Source: an uncultured Centipeda sp.
GTDB taxonomy: Bacteria; Bacillota; Negativicutes; Selenomonadales; Selenomonadaceae
DNA length: 12,292 nt
NCBI GenBank assembly: GCA_937925565.1
Contig: CALALM010000079.1
Span: forward strand, 1-12,292
Direction of reading: 5' to 3'
This document shows, one piece after another, positions 1 to 7,646 of the stretch. The notes under the pieces were generated by a model. The model ran no database searches. It was not told the origin of the DNA and saw only the letters and a program-made list of their open reading frames with translations. Made by a program: the position numbers and the translations under genes. Within the stretch, counting starts at the first letter, position 1; each line of letters starts with the position of its first letter.

Positions 1-1028
1 TCCTCGTCCGCGCTGCCGATGATCTCGTCCACGATGTCACCCATGGTGATAAAGCCGACGACACCGCCGTACTCGTCGAGGACGACCGCCTCGTGAATCG
101 CGCCCGTGCGGAATTTTTCGAGGACACGCAGCCCCTCCATCGTGCGCGGGACGAAGAGGGGCCTCCGGATGTAGTCTGCGATGTCGATCTCTGCGCCGCC
201 CAAGACGGCATCGAGGAGCTCTTTTGCGTAGACGACGCCGCGGAAGTCGTCGAGGTTCTCGTACGCGACGGGGAATACCTCGTGCTCTGCCCCTCGGATG
301 ACACGCAGCTGCTCGGCGCGGGACTCGGCGAGGTCGATCCACGCGATCTGTGTGCGTGGGGTCATGAGGGCGGAGGCGGTCTGGTCGCTCATGTGAAAGA
401 TGCGGTCAACCATATCCTGCTCCGCCTTTTCAAAGGTACCGTCCTCCGTGCCCTGTTCCATGAGATCCTTGACGGCGTCCTCGGTGGCGGAGGCGCGGCT
501 TTCGGGATTGCGTCCGAAGAGCAGCAGGAGACCGCGCGAGACGGAGACGAGCGTTGCACTCGGTAGCGCTGTGAGGCGCGTGAGCAGGCGAATGCTGCGG
601 TGACTGCGCATGAGGATGGCCTCGGGATCCTGCAGAGCGATCTGCTTGGGCAGGAAGTCTCCAAAGAGCAGAGTCAGTGCGGTCATCACGAGAATGCTGA
701 GCACGAGCGCGGCAGCAAAGACCTCCATGCCGGGAAGGAGCTTCGCGAGAAAACGCCCGAAGGTCGGCGCGACGAGGAGTCCAATGCCGAGACCCATAAG
801 GAGGCTCGTGCAGGTGACGCCCGCCTGTGCCATGGCAAGGGGCGGTGCGGAATGCTCAAGCAGGGCGAGCGCCTGCGCGGCATCGCTGTCGCCGTCATCC
901 GCGAGGCGTTCGAGGCGTCCGCGGTGGGACTTGGTGAGCGCGGTCTCGATCTGCGCGAAGTAGGCGTTCGCGGAGAGGCAGACGATGAGCAGGATGAGTG
1001 CAAGAAGATCGGATAGGGAACTGTCCAA
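1..1028 (-). CDS. CNNM/CorC-family (DUF21 plus CBS pair) membrane protein, 3' end outside window
   Basis: This is a hemolysin-C/CorC-like integral membrane protein of the CNNM family, whose members are linked to Mg2+ or Co2+ export. 342 codons are visible and the gene runs off the left edge. The N-terminus has a hydrophobic segment at about residues 8-24 followed by the DUF21 pattern SANAYFAQIETALTKS. Two more hydrophobic segments follow at about 65-90 and 100-128, the latter ending FGDFLPKQIAL, which corresponds to the conserved GE(I/L)xPK motif. A CBS pair starts near MTPRTQIAWIDL and continues to DEYGGVVGFITMGDIVDEI. The C-terminal CorC/HlyC domain would lie outside the window. The start is a TTG at 1026-1028. 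An in-frame TGA lies just upstream, no ATG fits before the first membrane segment, and an AAGGAG sits 12 bases upstream. A promoter precedes it, so it can be expressed apart from the sugar-modification genes. Confidence 0.9.
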   Translation of the reverse strand, partial: MDSSLSDLLALILLIVCLSANAYFAQIETALTKSHRGRLERLADDGDSDAAQALALLEHSAPPLAMAQAGVTCTSLLMGLGIGLLVAPTFGRFLAKLLPGMEVFAAALVLSILVMTALTLLFGDFLPKQIALQDPEAILMRSHRSIRLLTRLTALPSATLVSVSRGLLLLFGRNPESRASATEDAVKDLMEQGTEDGTFEKAEQDMVDRIFHMSDQTASALMTPRTQIAWIDLAESRAEQLRVIRGAEHEVFPVAYENLDDFRGVVYAKELLDAVLGGAEIDIADYIRRPLFVPRTMEGLRVLEKFRTGAIHEAVVLDEYGGVVGFITMGDIVDEIIGSADE

Positions 1029-1070
1029 GGGTGTATGCAGCTCCTTTCAATTAAGATGGATATGGATTGT

Positions 1071-1099
1071 ATTGTAGCACAGACGCAGCAAAATGTCAT
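1071..1099 (-). promoter_or_regulatory. Sigma-70-type promoter of the CNNM gene
   Basis: Read on the minus strand, ATGACA (1099-1094) and TACAAT (1076-1071) are separated by exactly 17 bases, each matching consensus at 5 of 6 positions. A TG one base upstream of the -10 box makes it an extended -10. The -35 box overlaps the stop codon of the upstream membrane-protein gene (1096-1098), so the promoter sits inside the end of the preceding cistron and gives the CNNM gene independent transcription. Confidence 0.75.
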
Positions 1100-2745
1100 T
1101 TTTCTACCACGATATCCGTCAGACCGAAGTACTTCATCGCGCCCTCCTTCGTCACGTTGTTGTCCCAGTCCTCGTAGTAGACGTGGCGCAGGGCGCGGTT
1201 TGTGCGCGTGAGTGCCGGGAAATGCACGACGGTCTCACCGTGCGCACGGGCTGTCTCGATCTGCGCGATGCGTGCGGCATCCGCCACAGCCATTTCGTGC
1301 GTGATGAGGAGTGCCGCCGTGCCCGTGTAGGCAAAGAGGAGGCACGCCGCCGCACAGAGTGTGCGGCGCGCCGGCGTGCCGAGCGCCGCCGCAATGGTCG
1401 GATCACCGAGCAGGGCGAGCGCTGCAGCGACGAATATCGCGGCAGAACTGAAGGTCGCGCGTCCCGGAAAGGTCGGCGCGGCAAGCATGACGAGGTTGTT
1501 GCAGATGCCAAGCGCCATGAGGAACGCTGCATAGCGTGCGGCGGAATAGCGGCGCAGAACTGCGCGGAGAGGGGCACGCTGCGCCGCCGTGCGGACAGCG
1601 GCAGCGGTCAGTCCGAGCTGCTGTTTGACGCGCGCGTAGAAGAGGAGGATGGCGAAAGTGTAGATCGCCATTTCCTCGAAGCCGTTCATGAGGTTGGTGA
1701 AGAGATGGATGGTCTTGGGCTTGATCTGCCCGAGCGGTGTCAGCACACCGCTGATTACGGCATCGCGGATTGTGCCTGCAACCCAACCGCCCGTGCAATA
1801 GGAGAGGACGAGCAGGAGCAGGACGACGGCGAGCATGATCGTTCCCACCCCCATATGCGCGGCGGGAGGCGCATCCATGCCCGCCTGTGTACGCCGACAG
1901 AGGCGCCACGCGGTCAGGATGAGGAGCAGGACGGGCAGGAGGTAGAGCAGCATTTCGCCCTGCCCCGCGAACTGATTGCCGATGTGGAGGAGGATGCCCT
2001 TGCCCGCCCCCTGTTCGTTGTAGCGTACGTAGTTGCCAGGCGCGGCGACGAGTCCGATGAGTCCTGTGAGTGCGCCGAGCGCGCCCGCGATCATCCACGG
2101 CGGGAGAAAGGACTGCCGCCGCCACGCGCAGAGCGATGCACCGAATGCGACGATGACGACAGTCACAGCAAGATTTTCGATCGACCAGCCTGCGGGTACG
2201 CCGAGCAGAAACATCGGGAGGACTGCCCCCGTGCGCCGTGCACGCCGCCCCTCGCCGAACGCCCGAAGTTCAAGATTGTACGGCAGGAGGAAGAGAAAGG
2301 CGGGCACCGCAGACCAGAGATAGACCGTCGAGCCGCTCTTCCAGACCGCGACCTCGCCGAAATGCGGCAGACAAAGCCAGAGGAGAAGTGCCGCCGCCGC
2401 GAGAAGTCTCGGCGCATGCCAAAATGCGATACTGCGGCGTGCGTGCATGGTCACCAATGCCACAAGCGTGAGGAACATCAGCGCGTTTGCGGTGTCAAAC
2501 GCCGTTTTCCCGAGCCGGAGAAAGAGCTGCAGACAGAAGACTGTGACCGTGCGTCCGCCGTGGAACAGGTAGTGCTGCACCCCCGAGACGGCGACGTCGG
2601 AGAGGGAGGCGAGATGCTCACCCGTTTTCCAGATCATCGCGTAATTGTAGTCATCACGATGGATGGGCATGAAATGATTCAGAGCAAACATGAACGCAAA
2701 GATTGCGCCTGCGACCAGTCCCGTGCGCAGCATATCCCGTCGCAC
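1096..2745 (-). CDS. DUF6056-like polytopic membrane protein, probable GT-C glycosyltransferase
   Basis: This 549-residue protein is mostly hydrophobic, with about ten or more predicted membrane segments (the first at about 8-25). Three short motifs recall the DUF6056/GtrII-like families: HRDDYNYA (Asp31-Asp32) just after the first membrane helix, HGGRTVTV (62-69), and WKSGSTVYLW before a further helix. An acidic pair in the first outward loop is the hallmark of GT-C enzymes that use polyprenyl-phosphate sugars. The function is inferred from this and from the neighbours. The start is GTG at 2745, with GGAGGT six bases upstream. It overlaps the TAG stop of the glycosyltransferase by one base, so translation is probably coupled. 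Its likely role is to transfer a sugar delivered on a lipid carrier to a cell-envelope acceptor. A flippase or an O-antigen-modifying protein are alternatives. Confidence 0.72.
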   Translation of the reverse strand: MRRDMLRTGLVAGAIFAFMFALNHFMPIHRDDYNYAMIWKTGEHLASLSDVAVSGVQHYLFHGGRTVTVFCLQLFLRLGKTAFDTANALMFLTLVALVTMHARRSIAFWHAPRLLAAAALLLWLCLPHFGEVAVWKSGSTVYLWSAVPAFLFLLPYNLELRAFGEGRRARRTGAVLPMFLLGVPAGWSIENLAVTVVIVAFGASLCAWRRQSFLPPWMIAGALGALTGLIGLVAAPGNYVRYNEQGAGKGILLHIGNQFAGQGEMLLYLLPVLLLILTAWRLCRRTQAGMDAPPAAHMGVGTIMLAVVLLLLVLSYCTGGWVAGTIRDAVISGVLTPLGQIKPKTIHLFTNLMNGFEEMAIYTFAILLFYARVKQQLGLTAAAVRTAAQRAPLRAVLRRYSAARYAAFLMALGICNNLVMLAAPTFPGRATFSSAAIFVAAALALLGDPTIAAALGTPARRTLCAAACLLFAYTGTAALLITHEMAVADAARIAQIETARAHGETVVHFPALTRTNRALRHVYYEDWDNNVTKEGAMKYFGLTDIVVEK

Positions 2746-3704
2746 TACTTCACCTCCCGATGCGCATAGTCAAATTTTTCCCCGTCCTGTTCGTCGATCA
2801 GGTAACACGGGCGATGCTTGCTCTCCGTGAAGACACTCCCAAGGTACTCACCGATGATGCCGAGTGAGAGAAGCTGCACGCCGCCGAGGAAGAGCAGCAC
2901 CGTCATCAGCGTCGGATAGCCCGCAACGGGATTCCCGTAGACGAGCGCGTCCACGAGGACGACGAACATATAGAGGATGGCGAGCACCGAGACCATGAGC
3001 CCGAGCACCGTCGTGAGGCGCAGCGGCGCGGTCGTAAACGAGGTGATGCCCTCGATCGCCAGGGACAGCAGCGCGGGATAGCTCCACGTCGTTTTGCCCG
3101 CCGCACGCGGCTGCACCTGAAAGGGGATTTCCTTCTTCTTGAAGCCGACCCATGTGAAGAGTCCCTTCGTAAAGCGCTGGTTCTCGCGCAGGAGGCAGAG
3201 AGCCGCGACACAGCGGTGATCGAGCAGCCGGAAATCGCCGACATCGCGCTGGAGGGTGAAGCGGCTGACCGACTGCATGGAGCGGTAGAAGAAATTTGCC
3301 ATCGTGCGCTTGAACCATGTCTCGTCGGTGCGATCCGTGCGCTTGCCGCAGACATCGTCATAGCCCGCGCGCCAGTACGCGACCATCTCCGGGATCATGG
3401 AGGGCGGGTGCTGCAGATCCGCGTCCATCAGAATGACCGCGTCCCCGTCTGCGTAGTCGAGCCCTGCCATCATCGCGGGCTCCTTGCCGAAATTGCGCGT
3501 GAAGCTGATGTAGCGGACATTCGCGTGTGCTTCGGCAAGAGTGCGGATTTCACCGAGGGTACCGTCGCGGCTGCCGTCGTCGATGAAGAGATAGGTGAAC
3601 GCCGCATCCGCAATGCCCGCCGTTGCCGCCGTCACCTCGTCATAGAAATGCCGCACCACCTCCGCCTCATTGTAGCAGGGGACGATGATCGTGATCTTGT
3701 CCAT
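2745..3704 (-). CDS. GT2 family polyprenyl-phosphate glycosyltransferase (DPM1/GtrB/ArnC type)
   Basis: This 319-residue enzyme has the classical GT-A layout of bactoprenol-phosphate sugar transferases: IIVPCYNEAE at the N-terminus, DDGS at 42-45, the metal-binding DADLQHPP at 94-101, GDFRLLD at 156-162 and QRFTKGLFTWVGF at 176-188. Two membrane helices at about 229-251 and 264-287 end the protein, as in GtrB, YkcC and ArnC. The expected reaction is transfer of a sugar from a nucleotide-sugar to undecaprenyl phosphate on the cytoplasmic face; the sugar cannot be read from the sequence. The ATG start at 3704 has an AGGGAGGAG just upstream. The gene lies 9 bases after the deacetylase gene and overlaps the next membrane-protein gene by one base, so the three look co-translated. 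Family assignment is secure, substrate is not. Confidence 0.93.
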   Translation of the reverse strand: MDKITIIVPCYNEAEVVRHFYDEVTAATAGIADAAFTYLFIDDGSRDGTLGEIRTLAEAHANVRYISFTRNFGKEPAMMAGLDYADGDAVILMDADLQHPPSMIPEMVAYWRAGYDDVCGKRTDRTDETWFKRTMANFFYRSMQSVSRFTLQRDVGDFRLLDHRCVAALCLLRENQRFTKGLFTWVGFKKKEIPFQVQPRAAGKTTWSYPALLSLAIEGITSFTTAPLRLTTVLGLMVSVLAILYMFVVLVDALVYGNPVAGYPTLMTVLLFLGGVQLLSLGIIGEYLGSVFTESKHRPCYLIDEQDGEKFDYAHREVK

Positions 3705-3713
3705 GCTCCTCCC

Positions 3714-4559
3714 TCAATCCGCGAGCGCGCGAAAACTCTCGATCGCAGCGCCCGATGCGGCGAGTGCATCCTGCACGGCGGGGGCGCAGACGGCGGCAAG
3801 CTCCGCCTCGAAATCGTGCTCCCAGAAAGAAGCGCGGATGAGTACGGCATTGTCCGTACCCGGGTGGAGCATGACCTCTGTTGTGCCGTCCCTGAGATTC
3901 GCTGCAATCCGCGTGAGTGTCGCCGTATCAACCGCCTCGCCCGCGACGATGCCGGCAAAGTGATCGGGCACGCGGATGCCGCGCCGCTTCGCCTTTGCCG
4001 CCGCGCGGCGTGCGAGCACGGCGAGCCCCGTGCGCCCGATGAGCTGTCCCACGCCGCCGAAATCTCCCACGAAGAGCGGCGCGCGTGGGGCACGCATGGC
4101 GGGGAGCCGTGCTTCCTTGCAGAGATCGAGTACGATATCAATGATGCCTGGCAGAACGTGCATATGCTGATGGCTGTCCGCGTGCGTCGGGTGAATCCCC
4201 GCCGCCTCCATACGCCGCAGCTGCGCCGCAAGCTCCGCACGCACTTCCTCGGGATTTACCTTGCCGCGCAGGAGGCGCACGGCGAATGCCGTGTGATCGT
4301 CCGCGAAGACGCCCTCCTGCGTCACGAGTGACGGAATCTCGGCGGGTGGCAGCACGGGATTCCCGTTGACGAGCGTCAGGTGGATGCCGACGCCGAGCGC
4401 GGGGGTGTGTCGCGCAAGCGCAACCGCATCATCGAACGCCGCGCCGCCCGGCATGAGCGTTGCCGAGCGCAGGACGCCGTCCGCAGCGCCCTTTTCAACA
4501 GCGCGGTTGATCAGTTCATGTCGTCCGAAATCGTCCGCGTTCAGAATGATTTGCTTCAC
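3714..4559 (-). CDS. ChbG/HpnK (YdjC-like) family carbohydrate deacetylase
   Basis: This 281-residue protein matches the YdjC/ChbG/HpnK fold, metal-dependent enzymes that remove N-acetyl groups from amino sugars. The signature NADDFG is at residues 7-12. GIHLTLVNGNP supplies a metal-ligand His at 60, and THADSHQHMH (125-134) supplies the distal histidines and Asp128. The start is the GTG at 4557-4559, since AGAGG lies 8 bases upstream and the family's conserved strand begins directly with VKQIILNADDFG; the in-frame codons further upstream do not resemble the family. It is the first gene of a tight set with a GT2 and a GT-C-like protein. Francisella NaxD, a YdjC-family enzyme, deacetylates a polyprenyl-phosphate amino sugar before transfer to lipid A, and this gene may act similarly (inference). 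A role in chitin- or hopanoid-type substrates is less supported by the context. Confidence 0.88.
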   Translation of the reverse strand: MKQIILNADDFGRHELINRAVEKGAADGVLRSATLMPGGAAFDDAVALARHTPALGVGIHLTLVNGNPVLPPAEIPSLVTQEGVFADDHTAFAVRLLRGKVNPEEVRAELAAQLRRMEAAGIHPTHADSHQHMHVLPGIIDIVLDLCKEARLPAMRAPRAPLFVGDFGGVGQLIGRTGLAVLARRAAAKAKRRGIRVPDHFAGIVAGEAVDTATLTRIAANLRDGTTEVMLHPGTDNAVLIRASFWEHDFEAELAAVCAPAVQDALAASGAAIESFRALAD

Positions 4560-4590
4560 GTTGTTTTCCTCTGTGTTTTCAGGATCGTAT

Positions 4591-4610
4591 GTTATCGTTC
4601 CTATCATAAC
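4591..4610. promoter_or_regulatory. Small inverted repeat in the divergent spacer
   Basis: The spacer between the deacetylase gene (minus) and cinA (plus) contains GTTAT at 4591-4595 and its complement ATAAC at 4606-4610. The right half overlaps a minus-strand TATGAT that could be a -10 box for the deacetylase operon, but no convincing -35 lies at the proper distance (TTGTCG is 20 bases away). It may be an operator; five-base arms are also easily found by chance. Confidence 0.25.
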
Positions 4611-4650
4611 GCATTCCCGTAATATTTTCGACAAAAAAGATGAAATTACC

Positions 4651-4679
4651 TTTTCTACCCCGGTCTTTTGTAGTAGAAT
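4651..4679 (+). promoter_or_regulatory. Weak candidate promoter for the cinA operon
   Basis: TAGAAT at 4674-4679 matches the -10 consensus at 5 of 6 positions and lies 37 bases before the cinA start. The hexamer 17 bases upstream, TTTTCT, is a poor -35. It is the best-placed candidate in the 157-base divergent spacer. The cinA ribosome site, AAAAGGAG six bases before the ATG, is strong. Confidence 0.35.
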
Positions 4680-4716
4680 ACGATAGAAAATCTATGATTC
4701 TTAAAAGGAGTATCAC

Positions 4717-5505
4717 ATGGTCGTTGAAATCATCAGCGTGGGCACAGAGCTGCTCATGGGCAGCATCGTCAACACGAACGCGCAGCACATCGCGCGTAAA
4801 CTCGCACATATGGGATTGGACGCGTACTATCAGACCGTCGTCGGCGACAACCCCGAGCGTCTGCGTGCCGCGCTCGACATCGCGTACACGCGCGCGGACT
4901 GCGTCATCACGACGGGCGGACTGGGACCCACGAAGGACGACCTGACGAAGGAAATGCTCATCTCCTATTTCGGCTGTGTGCCCGTGGAGGATGCGGAGGC
5001 GCTCGGACGCCTTGAGGCGCGTGCGGCAAAGCGCGGTGTTGCGCTCACCGAGAGTATGCGCAAGCAGGCAACCGTCCCCTCGGGCGCGACGGTACTCCAA
5101 AATGATCACGGCACGGCACCCGGCGTCATCATCGAGAAGGACGGCCGCGCCTGCATCATGCTCCCCGGACCGCCGAAGGAGATGGTGCCCATGTTCGATA
5201 CGGCGTGCAAGGTCTTTTTGCGCGGCAAGAGTGACAAGGTATTCGTCTCCATGAATATCAAGCTCTACCCGATGGCGGAAAAGGGGCTTGTGGTCGGGGA
5301 GTCGCCCGTTGCCGACCGCCTCGGGAGCCTCGTTGACGGGGAGAACCCCTCCGTTGCAACCTATGCGAAGGAGGACGGCTGCCTCGTGCGCGTCACGGCG
5401 GCAGCACCGACATCGGAGGAGGCGCACGCATTGCTTGCACCGACCCTCGCCGCCGTACGGGAAGCCATCGGCGAAGAGTACATCAGACATATGGAAGAGG
5501 ACTAA
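4717..5505 (+). CDS. cinA: CinA N-terminal (COG1058, MoaB/MogA-like) domain protein, no amidase domain
   Basis: The 262-residue product begins with the hallmark of competence/damage-inducible protein A: ISVGTELLMGSIVNTNAQ at about 6-23. VITTGGLGPTKDDLTKE (63-79), LPGPPKEM and the extended COG1058 module follow. In many bacteria this domain hydrolyses ADP-ribose or acts on NMN/NAD-derived pyridine nucleotides, with a C-terminal NMN deamidase (PncC-like) domain giving proteins of about 410 residues. Here the reading frame stops at IGEEYIRHMEED, just where the linker to that second domain would begin, and the next gene starts at once. A stand-alone COG1058 protein is known in some lineages, so this may be normal. 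It is the first gene of a plus-strand operon; its TAA is directly followed by the ATG of the next gene. Confidence 0.9.
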   Translation: MVVEIISVGTELLMGSIVNTNAQHIARKLAHMGLDAYYQTVVGDNPERLRAALDIAYTRADCVITTGGLGPTKDDLTKEMLISYFGCVPVEDAEALGRLEARAAKRGVALTESMRKQATVPSGATVLQNDHGTAPGVIIEKDGRACIMLPGPPKEMVPMFDTACKVFLRGKSDKVFVSMNIKLYPMAEKGLVVGESPVADRLGSLVDGENPSVATYAKEDGCLVRVTAAAPTSEEAHALLAPTLAAVREAIGEEYIRHMEED

Positions 5506-6921
5506 ATGCGGTTTGGGATATTCGGGTGGAGTGTGGGGATGCTCTTTGTCGCCTGCACGCTGCTCACGGCTGTGAACGCGGAGGCGGCTGAAAAAAATCC
5601 ACCGCGTCACACGGCGCAGGCGAGAGGGGGGGCGGAGCACGCCATGCAGGAAATCACGACCGCGATAGAGCGCCAGCATCCGCAGGCAGCGGCCCCCCAG
5701 GAGACGCAGGAAGCGCAGGAAGCGCAGGCGCAGGAGCCGCACATATCCTCCGTACTTCTGCGCTGGCAGCCCTATCCGGCGGCGGTGCGCTATGCCGTGC
5801 AGCTCACCGAGAAACTGCCGGACGGCACGATACGGGTGCGTGAGACGAAGGACCACATCTATACGACAGGGCTGCATTTGCCGCTCGCAGGGCACGGTTC
5901 CGTTGACACGTTCTACTGGAGTATGCGGCCGCTCGGTTACGACGGCACACCGCTTGCCGCATGGTCGGCACCGCGTCCCGTACGCGGGGAAACGGCGGAT
6001 CCGCCCGCGCCCGTGCTGACGACGGAGTATGGGGAGATGGCATATGCGCCGCTCTACCCCGTCTATGCGTGGATTCCGCTTGCAGGACAGAAATATCATG
6101 AGGTCGAGATCTACCGCCGCGAGGGCGCATACGACCGCTATATCAATACGCTGCGCGCGGGTGAGTACGATGTCTATGACGATATGCCGTTTACCGTACC
6201 GGGGCATTATTTCTTCCGCGTGCGCGGAATCACGTCGGCGGGGACGCCCATCTCAAACTGGTCGAACTATGGCTCATTCACCGTTGCGGATCGCACGCCG
6301 ATCGCCGCACTCGGGGACAGCATTACCCACGGCGGCGGCGCGATCACCGTGCCGCCCTCGTACCGGATTTACGACTGGGAAACCTACTGCACCGTTCCCG
6401 TAAAAAATCTTGGGCACAGCGGCGACACGACGGCAGAACTGCTTGCACGCTTTGAGCGCGATGTGCTGCCCTTTTCCCCGCGCGTCCTCCTCATCATGGG
6501 CGGCGTCAACGATTACCGCTCCGGCATCTACGGCGCGGAGAGCGTGCGCAACCTTGCCGCCCTGCGTGACAAGTGCAAAGCGTACGGAATCACCCCGGTC
6601 TTCCTGACAGCGACGCCGATTCACCCCGCGCTGATGACCTCCCGTATGACGATTGCGCCCCCGCCGTCCGACTGGTGGGCGCATCGCGACTACATCAACC
6701 ACTGGATCATGCAGCAGGAGTACAGTATTGATGTCTCCGGCGTCCTCTCGGATGGGGACGGCATGCTCGAACCGGCGTATACAACCGACGGACTGCACCC
6801 CGACCTCATGGGCAAGAAATACATCGGCGAGCGCGTGGACGAATATTTGCGCGCGCATTTCGCCTATGCCTCGGGCGAGGCTGTCAAACGCGTGCAGATG
6901 CTGAAGCAAATGGATAAATAA
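5506..6921 (+). CDS. Secreted SGNH/GDSL hydrolase with N-terminal beta-sandwich-like repeats
   Basis: This 471-residue protein has an N-terminal signal peptide (hydrophobic core about 8-22, likely cleavage near VNAEAA). A Gln/Glu/Ala-rich linker with an imperfect QEAQ repeat follows at about 65-78. Two segments at about 80-160 and 168-260 look like fibronectin-III-type beta domains (LLRWQPYPAAVRYAVQL, then YAWIPLAGQKYHEVEIYR). The catalytic SGNH domain has GDSIT at 270-274 (Ser272 nucleophile), NLGHSGDTT at 301-309, GGVND at 332-336 (Asn335) and DGLHPD at 428-433 (Asp428 and His431). All four blocks are intact, so an active esterase or deacetylase outside the cytoplasm is expected, acting perhaps on acylated glycans or peptidoglycan; the substrate is not evident. 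The ATG follows the cinA stop without a gap and lacks a strong ribosome site, so it may be translated by coupling. Confidence 0.85.
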   Translation: MRFGIFGWSVGMLFVACTLLTAVNAEAAEKNPPRHTAQARGGAEHAMQEITTAIERQHPQAAAPQETQEAQEAQAQEPHISSVLLRWQPYPAAVRYAVQLTEKLPDGTIRVRETKDHIYTTGLHLPLAGHGSVDTFYWSMRPLGYDGTPLAAWSAPRPVRGETADPPAPVLTTEYGEMAYAPLYPVYAWIPLAGQKYHEVEIYRREGAYDRYINTLRAGEYDVYDDMPFTVPGHYFFRVRGITSAGTPISNWSNYGSFTVADRTPIAALGDSITHGGGAITVPPSYRIYDWETYCTVPVKNLGHSGDTTAELLARFERDVLPFSPRVLLIMGGVNDYRSGIYGAESVRNLAALRDKCKAYGITPVFLTATPIHPALMTSRMTIAPPPSDWWAHRDYINHWIMQQEYSIDVSGVLSDGDGMLEPAYTTDGLHPDLMGKKYIGERVDEYLRAHFAYASGEAVKRVQMLKQMDK

Positions 6922-6938
6922 ATGGAGGAGGGCTTTCT

Positions 6939-7625
6939 ATGACAGGTAAACTGCGCCTCGGCGTGATCGTGCTCGTGTTTGCAGTGCTGATCGGCGGCGC
7001 GTACACGGGCTATTGCCGGTACCGCGACCGCTCGCCGGAGGCGGCGCTTACGCAGATCGCACATGCCGTCGTTACGGAGGATCGGAAGCTTTTTGATGAA
7101 TACGTCGATGCGGACGCCGTGCTCGACTCCATGCACGCGGATGCGGGCGCGCTCCTCGCGGACAACATTGCAGCACTCCATGAGCGTCATCCCTCCGACT
7201 GGTTCTTCCGCCACGACAGTGCGTTTATGCGCGCCTATATGGCAGAGCATCGTGCTGCGTACATCGGCACGGCGCGCATGGTGCTGGACTACTACTTCGA
7301 TACGGAGCGCGTGCCCGTGACGAAGGAGGAGGGAAACGCGCGCTGGGGTTCGGATGAGATGCGCGCCTTTGCCGCACACTATACGGCGCAGATGGAACCC
7401 GCCGTGATCGAGGGCGACCGCGCCGCCGTCGTCTGCATCGTACGCGGTGATGACAGTGACTATGGGCGGCTTATGCCCGAGGCGTCTGTCACAATGGAAC
7501 TCGCGCGGCAGACAGACGGGCGGTGGAAACTCGTGCGCATCTCCACCGATACCGTACGCACGAACGGGTTTTATGCGTTTGTCGATGCAGCAGAGCGATA
7601 TTGGGAACTCCAAGGCTGGGATTAA
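6939..7625 (+). CDS. Membrane-anchored DUF2939-like protein of unknown function
   Basis: This 228-residue product has one hydrophobic segment at about 6-24 (LGVIVLVFAVLIGGAY) followed by RDRSPEAALTQIAHAVVTEDRKLFDEYVD. This recalls the start of DUF2939 proteins, where a membrane anchor precedes an alpha/beta domain resembling NTF2-like folds. The family match is by eye and not certain. The C-terminal half has alternating strands (SVTMELARQTDGRWKLVRIST), which fits such a fold. The protein is probably anchored in the inner membrane with its domain outside. GGAGG lies 9 bases before the ATG. The gene sits 17 bases after the SGNH hydrolase and 21 bases before the hemerythrin, so it is co-transcribed with both. 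No catalytic motif is visible. Confidence 0.7.
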   Translation: MTGKLRLGVIVLVFAVLIGGAYTGYCRYRDRSPEAALTQIAHAVVTEDRKLFDEYVDADAVLDSMHADAGALLADNIAALHERHPSDWFFRHDSAFMRAYMAEHRAAYIGTARMVLDYYFDTERVPVTKEEGNARWGSDEMRAFAAHYTAQMEPAVIEGDRAAVVCIVRGDDSDYGRLMPEASVTMELARQTDGRWKLVRISTDTVRTNGFYAFVDAAERYWELQGWD

Positions 7626-7646
7626 AAAGCAGAAGGAGAGCAGAAG

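Noticed and set aside
1093..2769. Very long open frame on the plus strand opposite the DUF6056-like gene
   Set aside because: It has no ribosome site, and its product is a repetitive mix of Arg, Glu, His and Cys without domains, as expected for the antisense of a GC-rich, Leu/Ala-rich membrane gene.
5480..5700. Frameshifted CinA amidase domain after the cinA stop
   Set aside because: No frame downstream resembles the PncC-like domain; a signal peptide of the SGNH protein starts at once.
5698..5740. Tandem repeat of GCAGGAA-like units
   Set aside because: This is a codon-level repeat encoding a Gln/Glu/Ala linker between signal peptide and beta domains, not a separate element.
4579..6207. 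Long minus-strand open frame opposite cinA and the SGNH gene
   Set aside because: The opposite strand encodes clear family motifs throughout; this frame is Arg/His/Cys-rich, lacks a start signal, and crosses two real genes.
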